Positions 25,683 to 41,231 of a DNA stretch of 64,000 nucleotides are shown in pieces. Under the pieces are notes generated by a model. That model had not been told where the DNA came from and did not search any database. It was given only the letters and a program-made list of their open reading frames with translations. Made by a program: the position numbers and the translations under genes. The DNA is from Halichondria panicea (Eukaryota > Porifera > Demospongiae > Suberitida > Halichondriidae), in assembly GCF_963675165.1 (NCBI RefSeq), contig NC_087381.1, forward strand, positions 5,333,378-5,397,377, written 5' to 3'. How positions within the stretch are numbered: the first letter of the stretch is position 1; every line of letters begins with the position of its first letter.

Positions 25683-28600
25683 TCTATAGATTCTCTGCCA
25701 CAAATGTATGGCCATGTCTTCGAACCAGCTCTTCAAGATATCTCACTGAAGAGGTGCGTCTACAACCTAATTATTATTATTAAAATATCGGGACAGTGAA
25801 ACCTGTTTTGGTACAGCCAGCTTAATGGCCTCCATAGCCTGTGCTTGGACCTATGTTAGCAGCCTCTTTATTACAGCCACTGTTCAATGGTGGCCACTAT
25901 AATAATTACAAACAAGCTGCACTGTATTGACATATCAACTTTAAGTTGAAGATATTTGATATGAGATTTTACTTACAAATTAAATATTTGCTTGTTGTTT
26001 TGCCTGGGATCAATTTTCAACCTAATTAATGATTCATAACGTACATGTACACTGTAATATGCCATAGACTTTCAGTCACGGGCTGTTTTGCCACACACTA
26101 GGCAATGTGTGTGATAGGATGCTTACAGTTTAGCAAGTATTTGAATGGTTGTGCGAGTTTGGTAAACTTGAGCACTGCCAGTCATCACAGTAAGTGTCTA
26201 TCAACTACTGGCGCCTGTTATTCTGTTAATTGTGATCTCATCAACCCACCACGCATACATGTAGCATCACACAGTAAACTATGCATAATTTATATAACAT
26301 TCATTTTACCAGCCCTCCATATTTGCTCGCAATGTAGAGACATTAACTCGATTAGCCTCAGGGCTAGAGACGCTCCCCCATGCAAACATGCGTGTCACGA
26401 TCGTGACTTGTTGTCGCTCACTTGATACGTGGGGTGTAATTCCAGTAGCTGTTTGTTACACGAACAGAATGTGTGGAGGAGAAAAAAATGTATACAACTT
26501 GTTCCAGCAAATGTGTTAATTAATTGCATCAGTTGCCGTAAAATTACCTGATCCCTGGTATGATAAACCATTCCTATAGTTATACTTGTAATGTATCATT
26601 TTGTTGTGGCTTTCGTAGGCTACTATATTATTGCCTGCATCGATGAGCATAATTATAGTCATGCAAGTATCCTGTAGGCGCGTGTACATAAATCAGCTAC
26701 AATTTCGTATTAGTCACTTTCTATTGAAATTCCTATTATAGTGGGTTTTAAGTGACATCTGCTGGTCTAGTAGAATGTGTGTACTCTGAGCTCGATCTGA
26801 TACCTCTCCTCCAGCAATGATTTCCCATGTTAATTTTTGAAGGTGTCATTTACATACTCAACTCTACACCTCTTTCCGCTAGTGAGGTCATAAATTAAAC
26901 CTTGCTCTCTTGCATCATAAAATCATGTTTCTGCTCGTACTTTGACTCGGTACATGCACACGTAGGTCATACATTCATCAGTCATTGCAACTGGGGGACC
27001 AGACACCTTGTCTTTAAATAGAGAGGCTGCCTACGTAACTAGTGGAAGGCACTCTAGATCTGTAAGAGTGGTTTCCCTAATGGTCTAGACTGTCCAAAAT
27101 AATATTGTACGCATGCACAGATGAACCCCATGACTCTTGAACAAACAGGACACTCTCCAGAAGCTAGGTCCCAATATAGTGTCCACATTAATTTTAGAGT
27201 TTCTACTGTATACAGTATAATATACTGGTTGAGTGTAGGAGGTTCCACTACATACTGCATTGACTTGTACTGTACTAAATTGTCATGTCTCTAATTGTCA
27301 ACCTCCTTGTGTGCATAGGTTTCGTCTCCGTTATTGTTCTTACGACGACTGCTACTATCTCCACTGGGACAACCCAGTATGCCGCCCACTCGCTAAACTC
27401 TACGGACTGAGTGAGGGACTATACGCGTCGTCAGGGATACAGCGACACCAGGAACAGGGAGAAGATCAGGTGAGTCTACTACAATAGAATCAGTGGGTAA
27501 AATTGAACATAATGGGACGTTTGAATTTAGTGATGCATGTACACAGTATGGACATCAGGGAGTGTTCACACTTTAACAGCCATGTAGTACTAACATGTCC
27601 TGCATGGTGTGCTAACTACTTAACCTTATGTATGCATTGCCAAGTGGATATCCTCCTTTTGAGTATACACAAGGAAGTGCATGTCCTTTCATCTCATCAT
27701 GTGATCTAATACCAGTGAAGATTGACATTTTTTTCCTTCTAAGGGGAGAAAGTCATTTCCTCTTTTAATGAGCTCAACCTACTGTCATTTTTGCAGCGTA
27801 ATTGATCTACTAATCATTTTATTGTTTAATTATCGGAACCGGGTGGGACTATAATTGTTGGCCACAACAGACAAAGTACTGACCACATTACATGTACTGC
27901 TGTGTCTGATTTATTGGAAGAGGCCATTCCACGAAATTAAAAATGTCGAGCTATAGTAATCAGTATAATAACATGCAATGAACATGCGTCGCAGGACATT
28001 TTGATAGATTCTTTTAAAATATGCATGTAACTGTAATCAAACAACACATTTAAAAGTTATTTAAGTGAGTATTCGTACGTAAACTGTATGATTATAGCTT
28101 TGACATGCAAATAATGATGACTCCTTCCCTCTGTCGTGCTCTGCACAGCTGAGATACCTCAGCCTCAGTGAGGGTGTGAGCAAGGCCTCTCTGGAGTGGG
28201 TCATTGACTTCTCATCTTGTGGACTAGTCATTCACCAATTGGCCCTCAGGTCTCGCTGTTCCTATGACAACCAGGCGAGTGTCTCCCTATGTGTGCGTGG
28301 AGACAACTCCATCACTCTAACACCACAGTTTGGAGGTGAGTATCATCACACGATTGAGGCGCTGTTTTTGTCTCGGGGGGGGGGGGTTAGGATGTACATG
28401 TACACATACTATAACACAGATACATTTTGTACCTCGATCATGCCCATAATTATGATCTAACTGATTTCGATCCCGTGTATAATTTTCATTGGGTAACTAG
28501 AACTAGCATTTTATATCATACAGGTACCTATGGCTGGCCGTATTCCTGGCATAATTATTATTATGAAATTGTACACTCACAGAGACATGCTGTGAAACTT

Positions 28601-29347
28601 GCGTGTTTATTAATCGTGGTCACCATATAAGCAGCCAGGTTAATGGACCATCACTCTGTAATAATAATAATTATATACAGCCAGGTTAATGCCAATGGAC
28701 CCCAAAGTCTCCATAGCGTGTGTGCATGTGTTTGGACCTGTGACATAGGCCTAAAGAAAAAATATTTTGAAGCATTCTGTGTGTGTGTGTGTGCATGTAA
28801 TTTGATTCATGCCAACATCCAGAGTGCCTCTTTTCTGTGTTTGGAAGCATTTTTGTTTTTAGTCTCTGTTGACATGACATTTGACACATTACAGGGCTGC
28901 ATCCAGGATTTTGGATCAGGGGGGCAAATTGGGCAAATTAAAAATGTAGGAGGGGCATCAGAATTATAGCAGTACAAATGAATCTGCCAGATCCTAGTGG
29001 GGGGGGGGGCGAATTACCCCCCTCACCCCCCCCCCCCCCCTCAATGCATCCCTGCACTATATACCTCATTGTGTGTGGTGGGCTCACAAGTAATGTGCAC
29101 AGATACAGGATGTCATATGCAATGCACAGATACAGGATACCATAATTATCCCATAACAATGTAAACTGGTCTAGAGATGTGGTTTTCCTGTTTACCTCTC
29201 TTACTAGCACACACACTGATATATCATACATCATGATGTGCACTGTATGTGGGTGGTGGTAGTGTCGGTAGTTGGCAACTACCACATTTCATGCATCCAT
29301 TAATATTGCTAATAGTGATAATTACAGCATTCTGTATGCACACACGC

Positions 29348-29378
<31 letters not shown>

Positions 29379-31702
29379 GATCAGCACATGGATCTGAACT
29401 GTCTCGCTGGGTGTAGCCGTGTTTCCATAGTGATGACGATAGAGTCTGCCCCTAATGAGTCAGTGAGGCTCCTCCCATCTTTTGAAACTGACGAATCACC
29501 TCTGGACATCATCGTGGACCTTATGGTAAGTGTGGCAAGAGTCTGTATTAAACCACCTACTCCACATACATACATGCATGTATACAGTGCTCATCTCTTA
29601 ATTAAACTAACTAAAAAATGGGACAACTTGTATCATTCTATGAAGGATAGTCGTCATAATTAATGTGCATTGAAATTTCCTCTTTAATAAAATAATTATA
29701 CGACGTATGTATTGTGATAATTACAACAATTATAATAATGTTCAACTCCCTCTCTTCAGTGTCCGCGTAAGGATGACGAGATATATGCCGGAGAGCTGTT
29801 GCTAGGGATCAAGTACACGTCTGACAGGTCACCTAGTGACAACGAGTCCACCAATTCTCTCCTCAGCAGTGAGGGTGTGGAGGGGGCGGGACATCTCCAG
29901 GTGCATGTTGTGGAGGGGGCGGGCATTGTGGACGAGGACACACACAAGCCGTTCAACACTCTGTGCAAATGGTAAGGAGTGTTATCTGCACAAATGCAAT
30001 ATAACCTGTAGGGTATGTGCATGCGTGCAATTTGTTGCCTTAATTGATCTTAGTACACATGAAAATTCCAATTATCTGTACCTATACATAGCTCCAATAG
30101 ACGTATCAATAGTATTTAGAAAAGGCCTAACTTCCCTTCCTGTCTCTCTCAGTGACATGCTGCCCAGCGCTGGCAGACACAGTACTCAACACACCAGCCC
30201 CAAACACAACGCTTACCCAACCTGGACCAAACAGTTTGACTTTGAAGGTGTGTGTGTGTGTGTACTCATCCATAATGTACAGGGTGTCATACAGGGATAT
30301 CCCCCTGGCTCAATTTGCCCCCCCCCCTATATCAGTTAATAGAGAAAAAAATCCTGTATACACCCTCCCTGATGTAGCTAAGTAAAATTTATTGCTAGCA
30401 ATCATCGAGTGTTCGTATTATTTTGGCCAATATCAATCGTGTAACTTTTTGGAAGAACACTGTTTAGGACAGTTATTCTGTGATAGGAAAACTGTAGTTG
30501 CTCTCAATATCGAAAGTTCCCCCATATCAACATATACCACCAGCACACACTGTAGTTAGTCATGTCATGTTCTCTCTGTGCGTGCAGGTCTGTCCAGAGT
30601 GGACCTAGTCAATGGCGGCCTGGAGGTCATACTGTACGATCATCACAAGTTCAGTCACGATAACAACATCGGGGGCCTGCGAATGTGCGTACCCCAGAAG
30701 AAACTGCTTATGAAGCACCTGAATAGTTCACTGTCAGCTAACAACTCCCCCCTGGGATCGAGGGGAAGCTCGCCAGCACTTATTGAAAATGGTGAGCACA
30801 TGACTACCCATGGTCACCATGTAAGGGAAAGGGATTCAAGTAGTCGGTATAGACAGTTAAAGAAATATTCTCACTATAGTTGGTAAAATTCCAACTTTGT
30901 ATTTAATAGTCTAGCAGTGTATAGTCAGTGAGTAACCCAGCTGTTGTTGCCTCTGTGTTGTCAGGTATACATGTATATATAAGATACTCATTAGACAACG
31001 ATACTAGCTGTCGATCTGCACTCATAATTATTGTACCGCATAGACTTGGTTATAATAATTATTACTGATCGACTGATACTCAACTTATTACTGTATAATG
31101 TATGCATGCACACTGTACCGATACCATTATTCCTGCATTCATAATTATAACTCCTTACTTTCCCACCCACCCACCCACCCACGCATGCAGGTGACTCTCC
31201 CTACCACAGTGACGGAAGCCTATCACCAATCCTCCTTTCGTCTAACAGTTTACAATTTCATAACCCATCACCACGAAACTCCGCCTCCCTTCCCAACCAC
31301 GGACGTAACTCAATACCAACCTCCATATCACTAAATGCTGTAAGCCACACCCACTTATCACCCGAGATCACTCGAAGATCCCAATCTCCAGATGTCAACA
31401 CACTCTCCCCGAATGTCATCCGACGTACCTCAAGCGGTGGTAGAGCTGCAAAGAATAAATTCCGTCTCTCTGGAAGTCATTTAATGAATTTGTTCACGCC
31501 CAATTCTTCGCCACGCTCGTCACCGATTGGTCGCCGAAAGATATTCAGTCGGAACAATAGTATCGAGTCTGAGTATGTTCATTGGTGGATGGAGGACACA
31601 CCCACCACAGAGGTACGACACTGGCAGCAGGTGATGGACAAAGACGGAGAGTGGGTCTATTTCTGGCACCTCATTAGACCAAACCTCAAGTCTGCAAACT
31701 GA
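25683..31702 (+). CDS. PAW-like and C2 domain protein, 3' part (5' incomplete)
   Basis: Eight phase-consistent exons encode 525 aa: 25683-25753, 27319-27469, 28149-28335, 29380-29525, 29760-29971, 30153-30247, 30588-30791 and 31191-31702. Residues ~25-150 resemble the PAW carbohydrate-binding domain of peptide:N-glycanase (LEWVIDFSSCGLVIHQLALR, ASVSLCVRGDN, SRVSIVMTIES). This is fold-level pattern matching and needs a profile search. A C2 domain follows: AGELLLGIKYTS, then GHLQVHVVEGAGI, GLEVILYDHHKF and NNIGGLRM. It is closest in feel to synaptotagmin-like C2B domains. A Ser/Pro/Arg-rich linker (31191-31560) precedes a WWMEDTP...VRHWQQV tail like the WHxL-type ends of synaptotagmin-like proteins. 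Acceptors at 25682 and 29379 are embedded in CA repeats. The start codon is not found. Confidence 0.7.
28892..29054. mobile_element. CAGGGCTGCATCC MITE in a C2-gene intron
   Basis: Ends CAGGGCTGCATCCAGG and TGCATCCCTG. Flanks CATTA and CACTA match 4 of 5. It is an inverted relative of 39319-39466 and ends with long G and C runs. Confidence 0.7.
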
Positions 31703-32580
31703 ACAAACTTAATTTTTGCTTATCATTCATTCTGCACGCAGCTATCAAATTATTTTTATGCACACTGAGTTTTCATATACAAACTGCTTTTTTGCTGATA
31801 ATAGATAATGAATATCTTTACAGTATATTGACTCTCACTATTCCGGCTCTCTGAAGCACGGTTTTGACTGGCTAGAGACCTTAATTGCATGATCATTATA
31901 ATTTTGATATTAAATTGAGTCCATGTCCATGATCCAAGTCGTGGTAATTGATGTGGTATACGTAATTAATGGTTGATGCATTGTATTATAATGAAAGTAC
32001 GTGGATGTGACGATTGATGTCGATGTGCTGGTGATGATCGTGAATAAAATGATGAGATACATCTGATAACAGATGTTGTTGTTATAGGCATGCATGTTGT
32101 TGTGATCTCGAACCCTTTACCGGTCAAATTGTTGTACAACAACACAGGAGCATGCTATCAACTTGTCAATATTGATCAATTGATATTGGTAGATTGGAGA
32201 GTGTCATGAATGCGATTATCCTTTGAAGTTTAATTGTTGAGCTGTTGAATTAGCTGGATTGGCTCTGGAAGCACTAATTAATAATTAATCTATTAATTTG
32301 CTTATTCTCCTGTTCTGCCATTGTCTGTGCATGGCTAGCTGCTATTATAGCTACTGCTCCCATTTAAATGTACACCACTTTTAAAGATGCTAAGTTATAC
32401 TTTCTCCAGACACAACTCATCTTTTGTGTGTCCTACTGTATCCCTTTACCGCTCAAATTGAAGGTTTAGACCAGCTATACAGCTTTTAAAGGCGACACAT
32501 ACTTCCATCGAGAGCATGCAGCAGGGCATAATCAACTGATTAGTGTCTGTGTGTGTGTGTGTGTGCACAACCATTGATCC
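31703..32580. other. 3' flank of the C2 gene
   Basis: AT-rich sequence with no supported exon; a short TG repeat lies at about 32545-32565. Confidence 0.4.
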
Positions 32581-32589
32581 ACTCCTATC

Positions 32590-32850
32590 TTCTAGGCCAG
32601 TGGGTAAAGCACTCGACTCCAGATCGGAAGGTTGAGAGTTCGAGTCCCATCAGTAGCAGAAATATTTTCTAAGGAGTTTACTCAGCTTTGCCCTGAAAAA
32701 ATGAGTAGGTCGTGTTCATCACTGTCCACCGCATCCTGACGGATGGGATTTAAAGCCGGAGGTCCCGGGGATCTGAAAAATAAGCTTCAAGCTTCCTTCA
32801 GACCCTCGTCAGCCACAACAGTGGTAAAACCCGACAGGGTTTCATAAAGG
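32590..32850 (+). mobile_element. tRNA-derived SINE
   Basis: A tRNA-like head has an A box (AGTGGGTAAAGCACTCG, from about 32599) and a B box (GGTTGAGAGTTCGAGTCC, about 32630-32648). The anticodon-arm region reads CTCGACTCCAGATCGG, with loop CTCCAGA. Acceptor-stem pairing is missing, so this is not a tRNA gene. A body follows with GACGGATGGGATTTAAAGCC and GGAGGTCCCGGGG, resembling the conserved core of invertebrate SINEs. Confidence 0.75.
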
Positions 32851-33148
32851 AAAAAAAGCAAGTATTCTTTGGGGGGCGGCGATCCAATCAAGCTAAGTTG
32901 GTGGGTTGGGCCGGCTGACCACAAATTCAAACTAAACTGGATGATGACCCTTTTTTTGAAAAGCACCCTTGTGGAGTGCAAAACCGTGATGTGTATACCG
33001 TATTACCAGAATGTTTTGCGAGCATCAAACATTTGCGAACTTTGCGAGGGGTTGATCAATTCGCAATTCAAATTTTCTGCTGATTTGGCTCATTCGCAAA
33101 GGTTTTTCACCCACTAAATATTGTAGTAATATGGTATTAGGACTTTCT

Positions 33149-33923
33149 GTACAACCTTTTCACCTCACTTGAAATACACATTTTAAAAACAAAAAAAGAA
33201 ATGTACCACTAATTGACCTCAGGTATGTACATATAGTATATAATAGTCAGAGCTGGGCATGTTCACAGTTTCAAATTGTTAATGAATGATAGATTGTGCA
33301 AGACCTAGATCTAAGCCTTCTTTAGAGTGATGTGCAAGACCTAGATCTAAGCCTTCTTTAGAGTGATGTGCAAGACCTAGATCTAAGCCTTCTTTAGAGT
33401 GATGTGCAAGACCTAGATCTAAGCCTTCTTTAGAGTGAATCCTATAGACGTTTAAGTGCACGGCATAATGTGGCAGCACTTGTAGATCTACCAGTAATCT
33501 GAATTTCAGGTAGTCGGCTTTTCAAATCATCTCAATGACGATCAGTTTATCGTGAGATCATCTAGACAGTGCTAGTGCTCCCCTGGGCTGGCTTTATTAG
33601 CAGACACATCTTCAGTGTGTTGAAATCTATCAACAACCCTCCAAACAGTAGCTTCAGCAACAAACAATCTATCTACTGCTTCCTTAATGGTACAGCAATT
33701 GACAAGCCTTTGCCATATACCATTCTCCACCTCAGATCCTCATGATAGGATTTTGTACGGCCAGGTTCCCCCATTATTACTTGGTCTTGCACAATCAATC
33801 ATTCATGAAACTGTGAACATGCCCAGCTCTGCCATTACTATATGTACATACCTGAGGTCAATTAGTGGTACATTTCTTTTGTTTTTAAAATGTATATTTC
33901 AAGTGAGGTGAAAAAGGTTGTAC
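33149..33923. mobile_element. 775-bp fold-back element with internal 36-bp repeats
   Basis: Arms of about 150 bp (33149-33300 and 33780-33923) are inverted copies, sharing CACCTCACTTGAAATA and CTGAGGTCAATTAGTGGTAC-type segments in inverse order. Inside the left part, a 36-bp unit starting TGTGCAAGACCTAGATC is repeated four times without change (33295-33438). The repeats read openly on the minus strand only because 36 is a multiple of three. Confidence 0.75.
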
Positions 33924-34757
33924 AATATTCACTATAATAATTATGCTCTCGCATGCTGTGCATGCATGGGGCCAGAATGTTTCCTTCATTCACAGTTCAC
34001 AGTATATTCATGTGGCCACAATTGTAGACATCATGGACTTACCCAAGCACAATAATAATTATAGTCTTGCTGTACATGCATGCATGCATGGAGCCAGAGT
34101 GTTTCCTTGATTCACAGCTTTTGCTGTATTCATGTGGCCATTAGACCATTGTCTGTAATACGTGATTGTGGCTGCATGGGGGGATTCTGGCCTCCCATGC
34201 ACAGAATTAACGCTTGCTAATTATTTGGCTCAATGTGACAGTCTTCAAACTTGCAGTGGCACAATAATCAGTTATACTTGACCACAATTAGAGAGAATCT
34301 GGTCAGCCCCACAATGCAGCTATTAGTATATAGAACCCCAAATTCATTTAGCTTAATTATATCAACACTGTTATACACGTGGACAAGACTTGTACAAGTC
34401 ATTATATATATACTTTCAATTGCTGAATTTCATATTATTATAATTATATAGAGTGGAACTTCAAATGACATGGATTTTCGACTATAATGATGTGATGGGA
34501 CTACTAAAAATGTTATAAGGCAGTATATCCAGACCAATGTTTTTGGCAATTTTTCAGTTGATAATGTGTTTTGGAGGACACCTGTCAGTGATATAATTAT
34601 TCATAATACTGCGTGTACATTAAATTCATTAGTCTGTCATGCAATGTGCTGTCAAAGGGAAGTATTCTCGGATCTTGAATATAATTATTTAGAACCCCCC
34701 TGCATGCATGTATGTTGGGTGTTGACAAGTTGACATTAATAATTTTTGTGATCAGTT
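33924..34757. other. Intergenic between fold-back element and ubiquitin-repeat gene
   Basis: A near-repeat pair (GCATGGGGCCAGAATGTTTC at about 33964 and a similar copy at 34086) is the only structure seen. The 3' UTR of the minus-strand gene begins at its right edge. Confidence 0.4.
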
Positions 34758-37877
<3,120 letters not shown>

Positions 37878-38012
37878 TCATGCAGGCTGGCTCAAGTTTG
37901 AGCTTAGAATTGGTATAGTAGGGCAACAAAGTGGTTCACGTGCACAGCAAAACCTTTGTTTTCGAATACTTGCCGCGTATTATCGCTTGACAAACAGACA
38001 CAACTTCTTCAG

Positions 38013-41000
38013 CCGGGCTCGATCCTTTGTCTTTTATAATCTCTTATTCTTGTCGGCCTTGAGTGCTGACAGTGTTGACACCAAGTTGCAATCATCCCTT
38101 CGCAAGGCAGTCACCGAAGGTCCGACAAGCAAGCCCCAGGAGGAGGAAGTGACAAGGGTTACACACAAAATACCAAGCTGCCTCAGTCGTGAGTGTTTGT
38201 TATGGGGTGCCGTTTGTCTAAAATTCACATAAAATATGTTCTAACTATTATTTGCCACTTATAAATTATAAGTATGCCACCTATGTATAAGTACGCCACT
38301 TATGCATAAGTCACCCTCTTATAATGTATAGGTGATGTACTTATGTATAAGTCACCCTCTTATATATAGGTGATGTACTTATGTATAAGTCACCCTCTTA
38401 TATATAGGTGGTGTACTTATGTATAAGTCGCACTCTTATGTATAGGTGATGTACTTATGTATAAGTCACCCTCTTATATATATAAGTGGCGTACTTATAC
38501 ATAGGTGGCATACTTATGTTTGTAAGTGTCAAATAAAAGTTAAAACATAATTTTATGTCAATTTTAGACAAACGGCACCCCATAGTTTGTAGTAGTGTAT
38601 ATATATATACCCCTGTTATGGATATAATAATAATTATTATGGTTTCACAGCATACATGTATTTTGACAACAGTGAGTGATATGGGGTAGGACAAAGAATG
38701 ATAATGTATGACTGAAGGTCAAACTGAAGACAAGTCAGAATGCCTCTAAACTAAAGGGAGTACATGATTCTAGCTAAAAACCCTTGTGGAAAGGAATAGC
38801 TGTGCATTTGCTACACAGTGGAAGTGAAATGAACAGAGATAGTCGGTATTAAAGTTGGTGAGAAAGTGAGCCCACAAAATCAAGCTTTAATAATGGAGTA
38901 TGAAATACACATATAGGTCTACAGGTATCAATTCGGAAAGCTTACTTGTATATTCAGTATAGTCTAGATCTATGAACAACACCTTCTAATTGTCACCTTT
39001 TCACACCTATTATCTTGGTTGGTTGAGACATCAACCCCTAACTTGTTCCCCTGTTATTATAGCTTAGATTACAACCCATACTTTCTACTAATACAGCGAG
39101 TGTTGTACTAGTGCCGCTGCATGCCCCGGGGCCTAACTCAGCATGGACCAATACTCCTGACATTGGTACAACCTCTCTAGACGTCTGCGGGGAAGAGGCT
39201 GATGACGATGACAATATAGCCCACTCTGCCCTTCTGGTAAGTGAAAGGAGGTCCGAGGGGAAGTGGAATAAAGTTATTTAGGCATTGGGGGATACTAGGG
39301 AGCTTGTTAAATAAGTAACAGGGCTGCATTGAGGGGGGTAATTCGCCCCCCCCCCCCCCAGTATCTGCATTTGTACTGCTATAATTCTGATGACTTCGCC
39401 TCTCCTACATTTTTAAATTGCCCAATTCGCGCCCCCCCCTGATCCAAAATCCTGGATGTAGCCCTGAGTAAATTAATCTTTGTGGGGACGAAAGAACTGA
39501 ACGATGTGTTTTGTTTGAGAGATTACTCAGACAGTCCTTTATCGTGTCCTTTATCGGAGGTGGTTCCACTGTTTTATTTTGGAGGGTTCTCTCCTTATTA
39601 TGGTGGCAGACTGAGCAGGTGTATATAGCTTCAGAGGTAGTCAAGCTTTAAAATTAATGTCGATCCTGTGGTTGATGTAAAGTTATTACTACAAAGAACA
39701 TTTTGGATGCTACTATCTCGGCTAGTCTAGCCACATTCTCAGTGTGTCTGTATCAGCTAGCTAAGTAGGCCGCTGTGTTCTATAATGGACCTCTAACTTG
39801 TGAGCCTACTGATCAGCAACCTAGTCAGAATTCTTGGTTTGCGTACGTGTAGAGCAGGTCTTTTCATTGTTTATGTTTCTAGTTTAGTAAGTTGTTGCTA
39901 CCATTTTTGTAGCTTTCACTCTTCGTAATTTCAAGAGTTAGTTGAAAATGAACTATAGCTTAGCATTTCTTACTGTAATGTAAGTACAGTACTTATCACA
40001 ATTAATAACAAAAATTGCCTCTATACATAATTATACAACCTGTTCTTAGAATACCCCCCCCTCCCCCCCTCTGCGTGCAGGCTTGTCTCCAGAAGAACGA
40101 TGAGGTCAGCCCACCGCACAGTATCTACACTCATACAGTGGTCATATCTGGTACAGTGGTCGTATCTGGTGTGGGTGTGTCTCTAATTGCTCTGTGTCAT
40201 CGATACAGCCTCTTTGTCTATCTCAGTGCTCTCACCTTCAGGCGGATGAAGAAGGAATGGTGAGTGTGAGTGTGTGCTGATTTTGAGTTGTGTACCTACA
40301 TGTATGTGGCTATTTTCAATCTTCAATCTCACACAGATTTGCCTCTTTTATGTAATCTTAGAAGGTGGTTATTTTGTCTAGTGGTGATTAGTATCAACCA
40401 CACCATCATTTGTACACTCTCGTTACGATCCACTATCGACAGTGTGCATGGGCACATCCCTGCATGTACAATATTATACTGAATTTAAGTCTATAGCCCT
40501 TGGCTTGATTTTGGAGTGCCTCCCTCATATTAGAGGGGGCTCGTACATGTACACTGTAATTACTGACATACCGTATATCGGCAAGCCTAATATTTGGTGA
40601 ATGAGGCAATTGAGTTAATTATTGGCGATTTTTGATTTGACGATCATGCTGCGTGGTATTATGGATCACATTTATTATGAGATGGTGTCTTGAAGTACAA
40701 GTGGCGAGATTTTAAATTTATCACCCCTCTCGCCAACTCCCTAAATGACCCGCTATTTAGGTTCTGTATTAAATTTGTACATGTACGTATGTTAGCCGAT
40801 GCAGGTATACTAGTGATTTTAAATATGGAATCTACTGGTTCAATCTGTACTTTTATGTTAGACCTGGTAGTGAAGTGTCTACATGTAGCAAGGCCATAAT
40901 TATTCTATAATAATTATTACCTGCATGGTCCCCGCTGTGGCTTTCTGTCTATACACATTATAGTTAACCATCTTTTATTCTCTACAGCTTGGTGTCACTG

Positions 41001-41231
41001 CTAGAGCATGCTGAAGACGTGATGAGCTGCAAGATGGCGTTTGTCTTTTTCTGAAGGAGCCTACCCTACGATCTTTAAAAGCACATCTGTCGTGATTTTA
41101 GTTTCTTTGGATTTGAGATCCTAAGCGCCGCCACCCATCCCAACCGACCAATCGGATGTGTGGATTTCACATTCATGGCGTACAAGATTGATCCTGATGA
41201 CGAGAGTGGAGACGAAAGTGACTTCTGCTAG
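38013..41231 (+). CDS. Single-pass membrane protein with alternative last exons
   Basis: Exons join in phase: 38013-38188, 39097-39236, 40081-40259, then either 40988-41054 or 41102-41231. The first listed exon starts with a hydrophobic LLFLSALSADS-like stretch that may be a signal peptide. Its 5' origin is unclear: the frame is open back to an ATG at 37831, overlapping the ATG of the opposite-strand ubiquitin-repeat gene, or an upstream exon uses the acceptor at 38012. A linker with EEADDDDN precedes one transmembrane helix (VVISGTVVVSGVGVSLIAL). The short exon ends MAFVFF; the other ends in an acidic tail, DPDDESGDESDFC. Both last exons accept the same phase. I do not recognise the family. 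Confidence 0.55.
38201..38584. mobile_element. MITE with internal ~38-bp palindromic tandem repeats
   Basis: Ends TATGGGGTGCCGTTTGTCTA and inverse, about 40 bp. GTTTGT flanks both sides (38195-38200 and 38585-38590). The centre (38280-38520) is a minisatellite of about six units built from ACTTATGTATAAGTCACCCT and TATAGGTGATGT. It begins only 12 bases past the exon end at 38188. Confidence 0.8.
39319..39466. mobile_element. CAGGGCTGCAT MITE with AGTAA duplication
   Basis: Ends CAGGGCTGCATTGAGG and ATCCTGGATGTAGCCCTG. AGTAA is exact on both sides (39314-39318 and 39467-39471). It is an inverted relative of 28892-29054 and lies in an intron of the membrane-protein gene. Confidence 0.8.

Noticed and set aside
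26105-26425. 106-residue plus-strand reading frame as a gene
   Set aside because: No splice borders, domain pattern or neighbouring exon in phase; composition is like the surrounding non-coding DNA.
32590-32660. tRNA gene with a CCA anticodon
   Set aside because: A and B boxes exist but the acceptor stem does not pair and a SINE-like body follows, so it is a tRNA-derived SINE head.
33293-33440. CRISPR-like array
   Set aside because: Direct 36-bp repeats are adjacent without spacers and the window is clearly eukaryotic.
33279-33479. Minus-strand repeat protein with HHSKEGLDLGLA units
   Set aside because: Created by four identical 36-bp DNA repeats in a fold-back element; no splice context or homologous pattern.
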